Part shown: positions 23,168 through 36,750 of the stretch, piece by piece
How positions within the stretch are numbered: position 1 is the stretch's first letter
How the letters are laid out: every line of letters begins with the position of its first letter
Source: Blastomyces gilchristii SLH14081
Taxonomy: Eukaryota; Ascomycota; Eurotiomycetes; Onygenales; Ajellomycetaceae
Direction of reading: 5' to 3'
Assembly: GCF_000003855.2 (NCBI RefSeq)
Contig: NW_003101664.1
Coordinates: 337,285 to 401,284 of the forward strand
DNA length: 64,000 nt
Notes under the pieces: generated by a model
Seen by the model: only the letters and a program-made list of their open reading frames with translations
What the model was told of the DNA's origin: nothing
Databases searched by the model: none
Made by a program: the position numbers and the translations under genes

Positions 23168-23711
23168 TGTCACGCCCCCGGCCGCGCCAAGGCCCCGCTG
23201 CGGTTTCACACGGCTCATCACTTTCATGTGAATGATTTCATTCATTCTGCAGACTATTCAAACCGGTTTTCAATCACTCTATGACATCATTCAGATATAT
23301 TATAGAAAGATTCAATTGATGAATATGAGAACTCTGCTTCTATATAAGGTCAGTAGATTACTCTTTCTTGACAGTGAGACACTGCTGAGGTATTGCTCTG
23401 ACTATTCTCACTCATGAAATAAGAGAAGAGTATTCACTCATTGTCTATATAGAATAGCTAGATACTGACTTCTTATCAAAGAAGTCAGTGATTCATTTTT
23501 CTTCTACTGAAATATATATGAGAGTTACTGTGTGTCTCATACAATCTTCTTAGTATACTAAGTATCATATCTGTGATATTCTTGTAATAACTCTGTAGTC
23601 TACAAGCTCACTATTCAAGCAAGATAGTTAAGCTCACTTATATAACTTCTTAAATAACTACTTCTATATGACACTGCTGACTAGTCACTGCTTTGATTCT
23701 ATCATATTATA
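23168..23711 (+). repeat. 5' LTR of Gypsy D
   Basis: 544 bp. The first ~50 bases are very GC-rich and unmutated; the rest is AT-rich. Confidence 0.88.
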
Positions 23712-24755
23712 ATTTGAATCACTTAATCTGATTACAAGTTTGAATCAGTCAAGCTCTAACAGACTGATATGATCTCATGCACCTGCACTGAGACTGACCT
23801 GATTTCATTCTCTGAGAAAAACACTACATTATTTCCTAGAGTGTGTACATCTCTACTTCAGCAGAAATCCAAGATTTCTGAACCTGCTGTATATTTTAAT
23901 ATGAGCTCTTCAACTGCTCTATCACTGCTGCAGCCTCTACACACCTATATCTATCATGAAGATAGAGAGATTAAGATTAGAGATTCTCTGAGATATAAGA
24001 GAAATATATTGTCTGAATTTCACAGCTTTATCTGTACTCTTGAATGAAAATTCCACCTTAATCTGAGCCAGTATAATACTCATGAGATATAAGTAATATA
24101 CACTGTCAATCTCCTTGAAGACATCTCTGCAACTACTTGAATCATCAAGAAGAGAGAGCTTGAGTATATTAATACTGTCATGACTTGAGAAGAATTCAAG
24201 AACTTTCTACTGAATTAAATTGAAGATCACTGCAATTGTAGCTTCACAGTGACACAGTGATTCAACTCATTATATTAATAAGATAATAAGAATTCTTTCA
24301 ATTTCAATATAAGATTTGAAGAATATTGAGAGAAATTGACTGATGATTTAAATCAATTAAAAACACAGCTTTATCTTATGAAGCTGACTCACAAGATACA
24401 GATAATAATATCACAGTATCAGAGTTTATTAATCAACTGCACTGAGCTTGTTAACCTGGCTTTTCAGATCTATTTGAATAATCAATTCTCTGAGAAAAAG
24501 ACTAATAAGACCTCTTCTAAGCAATTAATGACAGAATCTAAACAGCACTGCAACAGCTTCAGTGTGAAAAAAGTAAAGAAGAATTTCAAGTGTTCTGATT
24601 CTTCACTCACTGTAAAGAAATATTAAAAAAGATTTGATAAAGATCTCTATTTCAACTGTAGAGCTGATAATCACTATATCAGTAATTACAAGAAGCTGAA
24701 GAAGAGAAGAAACTGAGAAGATATCTTCTCAAAGTCAACTTCTCTTCTGACAAAT
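23712..24755 (+). pseudogene. Gypsy D gag remnant
   Basis: Open pieces at 23769-24047 and 24336-24626 belong to one gag. They contain a coiled capsid-like segment (HSFICTLE, LNQLKTQLYLMKL) and a zinc knuckle LYFNCRADNHYISNYKK at about 24640 (CxxCxxxxHxxxxC with the last Cys lost). Gypsy E cuts it shortly afterwards. Confidence 0.75.
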
Positions 24756-25013
24756 TGTAAGAAATCCCGCTTCTCACGGATTCTTTACCTCTATTTCTAT
24801 CTCTCGCGTAATCAATAGAGTTAGCAGCTCTTGGCTACACACAACTATATAGACTGAAGTTCATAAATACTATTCATAACTCAGCTTGAATGCTATTATA
24901 TATTTAATCTTTATATTTTATTCTTCTACTGTGAATACTTCTAGTAGTTAATAGTACATATCATATCAAGCTGTAAACACCTGAATAATCACCTGCAAGT
25001 ACTTATTCTTACA
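24756..25013 (+). repeat. 5' LTR of Gypsy E
   Basis: 258 bp. Identical length in all three copies of the window (also 31752-32009 and, reversed, 61848-62105). Confidence 0.92.
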
Positions 25014-26899
25014 TTTCAAGCTCAGTCAGTCAGCAACTGCCTGTTATGACTGAAAGAATTAGAAACTTATATACTTCAATCTCTGTGAACTCTACTGCAG
25101 ACACTTAGAAGCAGTTATCTGAATCATGAATAATTCTTATAAAAGAAGTCTTAGAGAACTTATCAATCACTCATGAGATATTATTCTCTATATCTGTGAC
25201 AGAAAAACTCTCTGAACTCATGAATGAATCAATCTCAGTGAAGAATATTCTTGAGTATCTTTTATAAAATCAAGCTATTTTTCTACAAGAAATGCTTACT
25301 GTCTGTAAACACTCTTAAACTGAGTCTCTAGATATAATCTTCAGAGACACTCATAAACTGAAAAGAAACTTTCTTAAGCTGTAATCACTTAAGATCACTT
25401 ATTAAATCACAATCTATAAAAGCTTTTACAAGTTTGTATTTAAAATTGACTTACAAGTCTGACTGTGTGATATGAAAGATGAAAAAGCTATTATCTATAT
25501 AATAACAGATCTCTATTACACTGAAGTCAAGAACTGACTGAATTATCTAGAAAATGATCATAAGAGATTCTACTAATCTGTTCTTAAGATCTATCTAAAG
25601 AATAAGTTAAGAGACTCTGTGAGTCAGACAAAGAACATCTGAGCTGTAATCATCAATATTAGAAAAAGAGATAAGAAATCTGATAAAGACTACTTATAGT
25701 GCTTTATGAAATTATAATATGAATTAAGATCTGTGAAAACAGAGCTCTGAAACAAGATCTGAATAATAATGTTTATAAAGAGACTGAATAAAGACATGTA
25801 GAATAAGCTCATTAAGTAAGACTCTAAGTTCTTAATTCTGAAGAAACTGATAACTCTTATTCACTGCTTACAGATCACTGTGAAAGCTACAGACTTATAA
25901 AGAGTGAATCACTGACTGATTCTGCAAGAGCTAGAATAACAGAGAACAGATTTATCAGAAAAAGATGATAAGATACAGAGAGATTTATATCTGACTGCTA
26001 AGCAGAGAGAGAGAGCTTTATAAGCTTCTATAAATAGAGTGTATAACAGAGAGATTAAGAAAAAGAGACTCTGCTTTATCTATTCTAAATCAGAACATCT
26101 TCATATAAACTGTCTGAATAAATTAAAATGAGAATTTGAGAAGTTATAGACAGAGTCAGTAATAGCCTTTTTAAGAGTCTTGAAGCTGACACCTGAATCT
26201 GTTACTTCTCTGATAAAAATACTTGCTTATGAGAAGAGACTGCACTGCAGTACTGCTATCTCACAAGTATGAAAAGTATTAATGAACTCAGAATTCCAGG
26301 TCACTGTAGTGTCTCTAAAGCTCATGAAGTGAATAAGCTGAATAATGAAAACTGAGAATCTGCTCTTATAATAAGCAGAGTGTGAGAACTCAGATCTGAG
26401 AGTTGAGAGACTTATAAGAGTTATCTTTAAATTATAAGATCTCTCTGAAATCTGAAGAAGATTTGCAGAAACTGTGATTATTATAAATATCACAGATAAT
26501 ATGTACTTGAGACTTGTATAACTTCAAAGACACAATTCACACATAGCTGTTTATAAGTCAGGTTTATACTTCTGATCAGTGTTGACAGACTCACTTACAG
26601 AGATAGAATCAGTTAATACTATAGAGTTAATTAGAGAAGATAAGCTCATCTATATAATAACTTTGTAAATATCTGAGAATCTCATAATCATGAAAACTGA
26701 GCTTTAAATATCAGAGAAATATTAAGATCTTACAGAGATATTTAGCTCAGTAAAGACAGCTGAGCTTTCTTCTCATTATAAGAAGAATCTGATAATAGAT
26801 TTAATAGAAGAGTAGAAACTCTTCTGAGAATCAATCTATAAGCTCTTCTATTATAAGACAGAGATCTTACAGATCTATATAAAGAAGAATCTGAAGAAT

Positions 26900-29760
26900 A
26901 ACTTCATTCAATCTTCACAGATCTTTATAAGAGTCTCTGTGATATTCATGAAGAAGAAGAATAAAGATCTCAGATTATGTATAGACTACTGTGATCTGAA
27001 CTTCAAGATAATAAAGAGCTGCTATTCTCTATCTCTGATTAAGAATGTGATCAACTGTCTCACAGAAGCTGTCATATTCACATAACTAAATGTGATTAAT
27101 ATATATACACAGCTGTGAATACAGTCTGAGAATGAATGAAAGACTGTCTTTAGAACTGCACTGAGATTATTTAAATATCTAGTGATGTCTTTTAATCTGA
27201 CTAATATCTCTGCAGCATTTCAGTCTTTTATTAATAAAATACTTTATATATATCTGAATGTCTTTATAATAATATATCTGAATAATGTGATAATGTACTT
27301 TATAAAGAAGAAAGAACACACTGAGTATGTATGAAGTATATTAAAGATCTTAAATGAGATAGAACTGTATATTAAGCTTATAAAGTACAACTTCAGTATC
27401 TATCAGATTAATTTCCTAGAATATGTAATTACTGCAGATGATATCTAGATGAAATCTTTATAAGTTAAGACTATTCTATTATAGCTAAAGCTAACTAGTA
27501 TTTATAAGATTCAGATCTTTCTAAGCTTTGTGAATTTCTATAGATGATTTATCTTTATATTTATAAGAATCTTCTTAACTCTTACAGATATACTGAAGAG
27601 TGAAAATAAGAAAAAGTTATTCTATAAATGAAGAATGAAAAGATTGTTGAGAAGAGAGAACTGTGAGAATTTTTTTATCTCAGAAGCTTATAAGATCTTT
27701 ATAAGATTGAAACAGATATTTATAAATACAGTGATACTGTTTCACTTTAATCTCTTACTCTTAATCAGATTGAAGACAGATATCTTCTTCTTTATAATTT
27801 CAGAAATAGTCTTATAACTATAGTTAAATAAGAACTGAGTTTCAGTGACCTTTTTCTTACAGAAGATGTAATCTGCAGAGATTAACTATAACATTTATAA
27901 TCAGAAGCTTCTTATAATAGTAAAGTTCTTCTATCACTGATATCACTACTTTGAGAATCTTGTAACAGTGATTACTATTAGAACTAATTATAACAGCTTA
28001 TAACAATTTACTTTAATCAAGAAACTCTTATAGTAACAGATTCACTGAGCTCAGAAACTGAGTGAGTTCTGATTTAAGATAGAATATATTAAGAGAACTA
28101 AGAACTCAGCAGACAGACTCTCTCACAGATCAGACTATATTAAGAAGATCAGAGTGACAGATACAGAGAGACTAGAGAAGATAGAAAAGCTTCACAGAAT
28201 ACTCAGACTGAGTGTTATAAAGAGATTAACTGAAGAGTCTCTTAATCTCTTATAAGAGAAGAGAGAAAAGAAAGAGAAGAAGTCTGTATAACTACTCTCT
28301 ATAATACTGAGAGTTAATACTCTGAAGATCTCTATAAGAATTCTTGAAGAGAGTATCTATAATCTGAAGAGTTTATAGACTTTGAGAAGCACTGTAAAAG
28401 ATCTGATGTAAGAGAAAATAGAGTATAAGTCTTTATAAGATCTTCTATTCAGATTGTCTGAACTGTAACTGAAGAATAAATATACTCAGTATATTCAGAA
28501 ACTGCTTACAGCAGGAATCAATTCTGTAGAAATAAAGAATTAAAGAGACTTAAATAATCTCTTATAAAGAGAGAGCTGAATTTATATATCTATGAATAAG
28601 TTTCTATATATAGAACTTATTAAAAGGTATTATAACTCTTCTCTAGTAGATCATTTTACAGATACTAGAACTTATAAGTTACTTATAAGAAAATACTTCT
28701 GACTGAAGATGTAAGAACTTGTGAAGAAGATAATGAATTCTTATACTATTTATCAGAGTTTGCAGATAATATGATTTAGATTATATAAAGAACTTACTTC
28801 TCTATTCATCTTATAGAAATCTTGAAAACAGCTAGAAATGAATGTTCTTATAAGTCTCTCTGAAAGTAAGAATATATATGATATCTACTTTGACAGTGTG
28901 CTGATGATAATGAATTACTTTATTAAGATGACACACTTTATATTCATCTGTAAGAACTTGAAGTCAAAGAATTTAACTTATATCTTCATTTATAATGTGA
29001 TTCAGTTGCATGAGTTATCTATGAATATTATCTCAGATAGAGAATTAATCTTTATAGAAGAGTTCTGATCTGATCTGATAACTATACTGAAGATTTTATA
29101 AGATTTAAGTATGACTTTTTATCAATAGACAGATGATCAGATAGAATATCTGATAAGTATATTAAAATAGTATCTGTGATACTTTGTTAATTACAATCAG
29201 AATGACTGAATACATTGATTATCACTTATAGAGTTTATATATAACAACTTAAAACATGTTAGTATAGATAAAACTCTCTTTGAGATGCTCACTGAGACTT
29301 ATTTATAAATAATCTTGATAAATCTGTAAGAGTACACTATAGAGTGTGATGATGTCTGTGAATAAGCTGAGAGAATTCAGAAGATTTGAGAGAAAGTCTG
29401 TAAATTCTTGAGAAAGACTCAAGAGTATCAGAAGAGATACTATGACTTTAAGCATATTATAAAGAGTTTTAAGAAAGATGATAGAGTCTGACTAAGTCTA
29501 GAAAATATTATTATATAGAGATTTAGTAAGAAGCTAAATCTCTTACAGACAGAGTCTTGTAAAATTATAAAGAAAATTAGTTTACAGTTCTATAGATTGA
29601 AACTGTTATCTAAGTTACAGATATATAATGTTTTTCATGTCTCTCTACTCTGTAAATATAAGAAATTCTTAGAAGAGAATTCTATAACTCATCACTCTAT
29701 TTATAAAGTACTAGAGAGTGAAAGAGAATATTAGATTAAAAAGATTATTAACTCAGAGAA
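26900..29760 (+). pseudogene. Gypsy E pol remnant (RT, RNase H, integrase)
   Basis: RT motifs FKYLVMSFNLTNISAAFQSFINKIL and YLNNVIMYF (decayed YLDDIL) lie near 27165-27310. RNase H lies near 27640-27850 (LKTDIFFFIISEIVL). The integrase core at 28838-29068 reads NVLISLSESKNIYDIYFDSVLMIMNYFIKMTHFI and LHELSMNIISDRELIFIEEF, a good match to the DDE core (VDxFTKMAHF, ISDRGxxF). Confidence 0.85.
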
Positions 29761-29960
29761 GTGAGATTATAAGCTCTGATTCAAGATTCAGTGATAAGAA
29801 TATTCTGATAAGATGAATAAGTTCACTTAAGAATCATCTAAGTAGATAAGATATCTGCAGAAGCTGAGATATGACTTTCATATTATGAATTCTGACAAGT
29901 CAGAATGATATAATCTTCACTAAGAACCTGATTATAATAAAGATATTAACACTGTTATTT

Positions 29961-31740
29961 ATAAGCTCTAGTCTATAAAATAATGAATTTCTACTGAGAT
30001 GAACAGTTTGCAGTATATACAAAGAGAAGAAGAAATCATAACTCTTATTAAAGCTAAAAAATAAGAAAATAAAAAGAGGACTGTGAACACAATTTAGAGA
30101 TTAATGAAGAAAAAATAAAGAAAACTCATATTCACATTCTCAATATCTGTGACACTTAATTCTCTTATAACTATTAATTTCTCTCTTCAAAGAAGTAGAG
30201 AGTATCATGTCTGTAATACAGATAATTATTATATTTGATATAAAGACTATCAGAAATGCACAGACTTCAGAGAAGCTGAATATCAGAATATATATAGTTG
30301 TAGCAGAATCTTAAGAGCTGATCATCTATGTATGTAATCAGATATCTCTTATAAAGCTGTGTCTACTTTCTCAGTTATACTGAAGTATTCAGCCTGAAAA
30401 TAATTGAGATGTGAAGAGAAGACTTATCTATTCAGATTAACTCTTATCATGAATTTATGACATTCATATTATCTTAATTACCTGGATTTTGCAGGTACTC
30501 AGAGACTCATCTCTTATTAACAATGAAATTGCAGAAATGCACTGCGGCGTGAGAATCATTGATAGAAAACCTAGACATATTTGAATATATCTGATCAGAG
30601 ATTGTGCAGACAGAGAGAGAGTAATTATAGATCTGTAAGATTACAGAAGATACAGATAAAATCAGAAGCTTTATAAGAACTATCAGCTAGAGTCTGTAAG
30701 AAATTACTTATAAGAAGACTTACAGTAAAGAGAAGAACTGCACTGCTTGAAGTCAGAAACTGATCTGAGAGAGACATGAAATTAGCTGCTGATCTGAAGA
30801 TCAGGTGTGATGACAGAGCTGAAAGAGATGAAGATACTATTATAAGCAGTGACATCTCTGCTTTATTAGTCAGTAAAAAGTAATCAGAGAAGTTACAGAA
30901 ATACTCACAAGAAGCTCAGCAGCAGTCAGATATTATTTATAAGATATTGAAATTGAAAAAATTTTTTATTCTTGAGAAGTTCTTGAATTAATATATGAAT
31001 ATTATTAGAAACACTCTCTCTCTGTCATCTGAGTGAAAACACTTCACAGATGAATAAGAATACTCATAGTTTATAAGAATAAAAGCTATTATAGAAAAAG
31101 AAAAAAGAAGATGAGATTCTACAGATAGATCTGAGATATTTATACTACTTTAAAGAGATTTGTTTACACTGTGAGTGATTTCACAGAATAGTCAGATCAC
31201 TCTAGTAAATAAAGAGTGATTGTAAATTATAGATCTGAATCTTTCTATATAATTATAAAGAGTGATTGCAGACTGTAGATATCTTGATTCTATAATTCTA
31301 CAGAGTTGATAAAAGAATGAAAAATTTCTCACAATTCTACAGTATCAAAGAATAATGATTTATAAGAATAAGTGAAAGATTAACTTATAAATGCTTCTCT
31401 TTGATGAGAGTGATCTCACAGAGAGTGATTCATCTATGAAATGAATCTGTGTAATAATTATATAAGAATCTTATGAAAATGATTGAGAGTCAACTGAAAC
31501 TCTTCTATATAAAAGATGTGAGATGAATCTGTATGATAGTTAGAGAAGAATCTGTAGATTATAAAGAATCTTATGAAATAAGAAACTGAGTGACAGACTC
31601 TTTTCTCTTTATAGTAACAAGGGATTTTTCCTCACTGAGGTTTTTTATAGATGTGAAGAGTTTTTAGTGAGTATTACTACAGTACTGAGCTGATTCTATA
31701 GAGTTACTCAGTGAAAGACTTCACAGACAAAGTCTTAGAG
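29961..31740. other. 3' region of Gypsy E with no recognised domain
   Basis: About 1.8 kb between the end of integrase and the 3' LTR. One 76-codon minus-strand frame (30625-30855) and several short plus-strand frames exist, without known motifs. The region is part of the element because its distal part recurs in the reversed copy at 62106-62850. Confidence 0.5.
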
Positions 31741-31751
31741 AGGGAGAAGTA

Positions 31752-32009
31752 TGTAAGAAATCCTACTTCTTACAGATTCTTTATCTCTATTTCTATCTCT
31801 TATATAATCAATAGAGTTAGCAGCTCTTAACTACACACAACTATATAGACTGAAGTTTGTGAATACTATTCATAACTCAGCTTGAATACTATTATACATT
31901 TGACCTCTATATTTTATTCTTCTACTGTGAATACTTCTAGTAGTTAACAGTATATATCACGCCAAGCTGCAAACACCTGAATAATTGCCTGCGAGTACTT
32001 ATTCTTACA
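31752..32009 (+). repeat. 3' LTR of Gypsy E
   Basis: 258 bp. Compared with the 5' copy it differs mostly by transitions, for example CCCGC to CCTAC near the start. Confidence 0.92.
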
Positions 32010-32014
32010 CAAAG

Positions 32015-34562
32015 GTATCTATGAAAGATAAAGAAGAGAAAGAAATAAAGAATTGATAATTCTTATATCTCTGAGTTTATGTTATGATTACAATGTATAC
32101 TCTGAATGAGAAGATATCAGTGAGATATCTACTCAACTTCAGAATAAATATCAACTTCATATTCTATTTCTTTTCTTTAATGAAGAGTTGAAAGAAGATA
32201 GACCTGTCAGACCATGTGAAATTTACTGATGAAATAAAATATCACTGTTTTGACATAATTTAAGTGAAGTGTGTAATCACAGACTCAGAAGAAATCTTCA
32301 AGAAGAGCAGTCTGCTTCTTCATACAGTTAATATTATAGATGAGAATATCATTCTAGATCTTCTGTGATTGAGAGAAAATAATTCTCTCATTAACTAAGT
32401 TACTCAGATGTGACAGTACTATCTCACTAATAAAGAGATAGTGATAGAGAAATCTGAAGAGTTTCATTGAAAGAATCTTGAGAAGAAGATAGAGTTGATA
32501 TACTGTGTAGCAGATGACTGAGACTTGAAAACAGATAAAAAAGTCATCACTCTCACTGCAAGATTAGCAGCAGTATCTGTTATTAAAGATGAATGAATAT
32601 AATATCTCTTTACAGATTATAAGAATGTCTTTTTGAAAAGAGAAGCAGTGAAGTTTTCTGATATCAAGATATAATATAAGATTCATCTTGAAGACAGTGC
32701 AATGATATTATACAGGTCTCTTTATAACTTGTCTGTAAAGAAATTGAATGTTCTGTGCAAATATCTTGAAGAAGTGCAATCAAAGAACTGAATACACTTA
32801 TCAAAGAGTCTGACAGAGACATCTATACTCTTTATACTCAAGAAGAATGATAGGTTATATCTATATGTAGACTACAGAGGTCTCAATAAGATGATAGTTA
32901 AGAATTACTATTCATTACTATTAATTAATAAGATGATCAATCAATTATCTGAAGCAAAGATGTTCTCAAAGATTGATATACAGAATATCTATCATAGAAT
33001 CAGAGTTAATGAAGATAACATTTGAAAAACAGCTTTTCATATCAAGTACAGTAATTTTGAATATCTTGTTTTATCTTTTGATCTTTGTAACACTTCAGTC
33101 ATCTTCCAGATCTATATAAATGAGGCACTGTGAGGCCTTGTCAATGTCTTCTGCATAGTATATCTGAATGACATTCTAATCTTCTCAAAATCAGAGAAAG
33201 AACATGATACTCATGTTTGAGAAGTGTTAAGTTGCTTGAGACAGTATCAACTCTATACAAACACTGAAAAATGCTTGTTCTACATGCAGGAGATTGATTT
33301 CTTAGATTATATTATTAAGATGAACAGCATTTCAATGAATAGAAGCCAGGTCTCTGTCATTGAGAACTGACTGACACTGTGAATGTATTATGAGATGCAG
33401 ATGTTTCTAGAATTTATGAATTTCTACAGATAATTCATCTATACATATTCATAGATTACTGCTTCTCTTACAGATCTGTTAAAGAGAAGTGTAAAAGACA
33501 GAAAAATAAGACTATTTACTTTCACTCAAGACACTGCACAGATGTTTGTAGAATTGAAACAAGCTTTTACAGATGTTATAATACTGAATCACTTTAATTC
33601 TAACTTATTCAGTCAGTGTGAGACTGATACATCTGAGAAGAGAGTCTGTGAAATCTTTTCACAGTTAACACTGAAGGTCTTTCAATATTGAAAGAATCAG
33701 AGAATAATCATCTCTGAGAATACAGATAATAAATTATCTGTGAGAGAAGACTTTTTCACAGAGTCTATAAAATACTGTGAATAAAGATCAGTGATTTTCT
33801 TCTTCAAGAAGTTATCACTTATACAGAGAAGGTATGATACTTATAATCAGAAGATATTAGCAATTATTGAATTCTTTAAGATCTAGTAATATTATCTTCA
33901 GAATAGTAAGTACTCAGTGTAAGTTCTCACTGATTATATAAATCTCTATTACTTCTTAATAATAAAGAGCTTGACAGAATGTCAAGTCAGATAAGTGAAG
34001 CTGCTTTCAGAGTATAATTTCTATATCTGATACTGTTTAAATTAGCTTAATCTTATCAATACACTGTCTAGACAGTCTGATTATAATATTATTAATGTGA
34101 AGAAGAATTTTATAAAAGAATCTCTGTCATCACTGCAGAAGAAGCTGACTGCAGAGAATTGAGATTCTCTGAAGCTTAGAAACAGTGCTGATAAGACAGC
34201 TGTGTGATTCAGTATAAAAGATGAAAGAAAACTCAGATCTCTGTAGAGAACTAATACTGAAGATTATAAGCTTCTTGTGTTATATCTTATAATTATTGAA
34301 TTGACAAAGATTGAAATAATCTACAATCTTCTAACTTGACTACTTTTAAAATTCATTAATAAGTTATAGAAGAGAAATATCTCTACTGCAGCTTGAATTT
34401 AGAAGTTGAAGAAGAAAGAATCTGATTTAAACTTGAAAGAGACAGACTCTGAGCAGAACAGTGCTGCTAAGAAATCAAGTCACTGATAACTAAGAAAATA
34501 TAAACTTCTACTACTGAATGATTCAGTCTTTATTTCTTATAGCAGAGCAGTGTATCAGAAGT
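32015..34562 (+). pseudogene. Gypsy D protease, RT and RNase H remnant
   Basis: After the Gypsy E insertion the protease-like stretch runs to about 32600. RT is clear at 32930-33240: MFSKIDIQNIYHRIRV, TAFHIKYSNFEYLVLSFDLCN and FCIVYLNDILIFSKSEKEHD (YLDD to YLND). RNase H continues to about 34000 and the linker to 34562. Trp codons have become TGA repeatedly. Confidence 0.87.
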
Positions 34563-34576
34563 TATTGAGAATTCAT

Positions 34577-35469
34577 GCAGAATTAAGCAGATCTATTCAA
34601 AAAATTGTGTCCTGGTCTTTTATAAAGAGAAAAATAAAAGAATCTTGTTTAGACAAGTGGAATAAAAGCTGGCAGAAACAAAAGAAGAGTATACATTATT
34701 CAAGATTTGAAACAAAACCCAAGTGGAAATCTTGTTCAATTAAATGTAAAAAGAAAATATTCTCATCTATAATACAGCTGAAACTAGGACATGGCTATTT
34801 CAAATCTTATATACAAAGATTTGATGATAGATTTGACTCAATAGAATACTCATTCTGCAATGCAAATGAGAATTCTGAGCATATTGTAATGCACTGTGCA
34901 TTATACAATAATCTCAGAGTCAGATTGAAAGAGAAGTATGATCTAAATCAATTAAATATGAGATTCTTATTCTCAACTGAGACAGGAATTAAATACTTAA
35001 TAGACTTTCTATCAGAAACTCAAGCAGCTACAAGAAAATGACTAAATTCAGAATTATCTGAATATGAAGAGGAGGAAATCAATCAAATATAGTCTGTTAA
35101 AACAGCTATACACTATCTTTTAATAATTTGTTTTGTTACAGTCTCTCTTTACTTTATCTTTTTCTTTCAATTTCTTTCTATCTATTTATTTAATGTGTCT
35201 ATCTTTAAGACTGTGTTCTCTTTCTCTTTTCCTTTGTCATGATATTGTCAAATGGTTTCAAAGTATTAGAAGATGTTAAAACACTGCAATTTATAAACAG
35301 TTTTTGTATTCTGAGCTGAAATTTTCTGATTTTGCATATCTGAAATTGATGAATGTATAATAGTTAACTTTACAGATATAGAAAAAACCCTGAGAACTAA
35401 AAGTTCTCAGGTAGATGTCATAGTCTCTGACTGCATACATCTATAATTGAAGAATAATAATAATAATAA
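34577..35469 (+). mobile_element. 5'-truncated LINE (Tad-like) inserted in Gypsy D
   Basis: The 893 bp insert is flanked by 14 bp duplications TATTGAGAATTCAT (34563-34576, 35470-35483). An intact frame from the insert start to 35041 encodes the end of a LINE ORF2: IIQLKLGHGYFKSYIQRF, then CNANENSEHIVMHCALYNNLRVRL (zinc-binding region of fungal LINE reverse transcriptases) and a C-terminal ATRK. A 3' untranslated region of ~400 bp and a short (AAT)n tail (about 35454-35469) follow. The insert keeps GG and CC steps, so it arrived after the host Gypsy was mutated. Confidence 0.88.
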
Positions 35470-35483
35470 TATTGAGAATTCAT

Positions 35484-36750
35484 TATAATAATTCTTATAT
35501 GAGACACTTTGAATTAGAGAAGACTGAGAAGCTTCTAAAATATAAATATATTTAAGACAAGCTTCAGACAGATATTAAAGAGTATATTAAGACTTATAAT
35601 ATCTGTTAAAGAATAAAGATTTCACAGTATAAGTAATACAGTGAGTTGATATCACTGTCTGTTTTAAAGAGCTCATGATAGAATCTATTAATGAATTTTA
35701 TAGTTGACCTGCTGAAGTTGACAAGAGTTAAAGAATATAACTTAATTTTGATCATTATTGACTGCTTTATAAAGATGATCAGATATATCTCTATTTATAA
35801 AAAGATTAAAGCCTCTGAATTAACTGATCTGTTTTTAGATATCATCATTTATAATCACAGTGCTCTGAAATTATTGATAATAGATTGAGAATTCCTCTTC
35901 ATTAGTAAATACTGATCAGCTTTTTACTATTATCTTATAATAAGATATCTTCTCAGTACTGCTTTTCATCTGCAGATAGATAATCAGACTGAATATCAGA
36001 ATCAGATACTAGAACAGCATCTTTAAGTATTCTGTTTATATTATTAGAATAATTGACTTAAACATCTTTTAACTGCTGAATTTATATATAACAATATAAA
36101 GAATATAATTTTAAAGATATCTTCTTTCTATACTTATTATAAATATAATTCTTTATTACTCAGTGACATTGTGAATAATATTTCAAAAGAGAGAATAGAT
36201 AGTTAGAATATTAAACAGATACAGAGAACAGAGTATTTCTCAGTATTAGAAGTAAAAGTGAGATTGAAACTTTTAAATAAAATTTATAAGAAAATGATGA
36301 AAAGTATTCACTATACTCAGAAATAGTAGATGAAATACTATAATTGAAAACATCTTTCAATAAAGTTCTTGATAGAGGATTAAGTACTACTTTCAGTAAA
36401 GAATATTAAGATAATAAGATTATATAAGAAGCTTAGTAAGTGATGACTAGAATCTTTCTCAGTAACAAGAGTGATGAATAAGCAGATATATAAGTTAAAA
36501 TTACTTACAGAATTGAAATCAATTCATTCTATTTTTCACATTTTCTATTTAAAGCTCTATAAGCAATGTCTCAGAGCAGAGCTGTCTTGACTGAATAATA
36601 TTAAGATTGAAAATGATACTGAATATCTTATGAAGAAAATATTGAATAAGTGAATATATTACAGCAAGCTTCAATATCTTATAAAATGAAAAGATTATTT
36701 ATTATCAGAGAATTTATAAGAACTGCTTGAGTATTTGAAAAATACTGAGA
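35484..36750 (+). pseudogene. Gypsy D integrase and chromodomain remnant
   Basis: It resumes after the LINE with HFELEKTEKLLKYKYI and YIKTYNIC*RIK (zinc-binding region), then the core NFIVDLLKLTRVKEYNLILIIIDCFIKM, LLSTAFHLQIDNQTEYQNQ near 35955 (STAFHPQTDGQTERxNQ) and LLTAEFIYNN. Near 36610-36720, EYLMKKILNK...KLQYLIK*KDY resembles a chromodomain. Confidence 0.87.

Larger units (their letters stand above)
24756..32009 (+). mobile_element. Ty3/Gypsy element E, nested in D (decayed)
   Basis: LTRs of 258 bp (24756-25013, 31752-32009) begin TGTAAGAAATCC and end TCTTACA. Flanks CAAAT and CAAAG are a near-perfect duplication. Interior plus-strand remnants: gag to about 26150 with a knuckle-like CFIYSKSEHLHINC near 26075, RT near 26950-27330 (FKYLVMSFNLTN, IIIYLNNVIMYF), RNase H to 27850, and integrase from 28400 with a 76-residue open core piece at 28838-29068. 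A polypurine tract (GAGAGGGAGAAG) precedes the 3' LTR. About 1.7 kb after integrase is unassigned. Confidence 0.92.
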
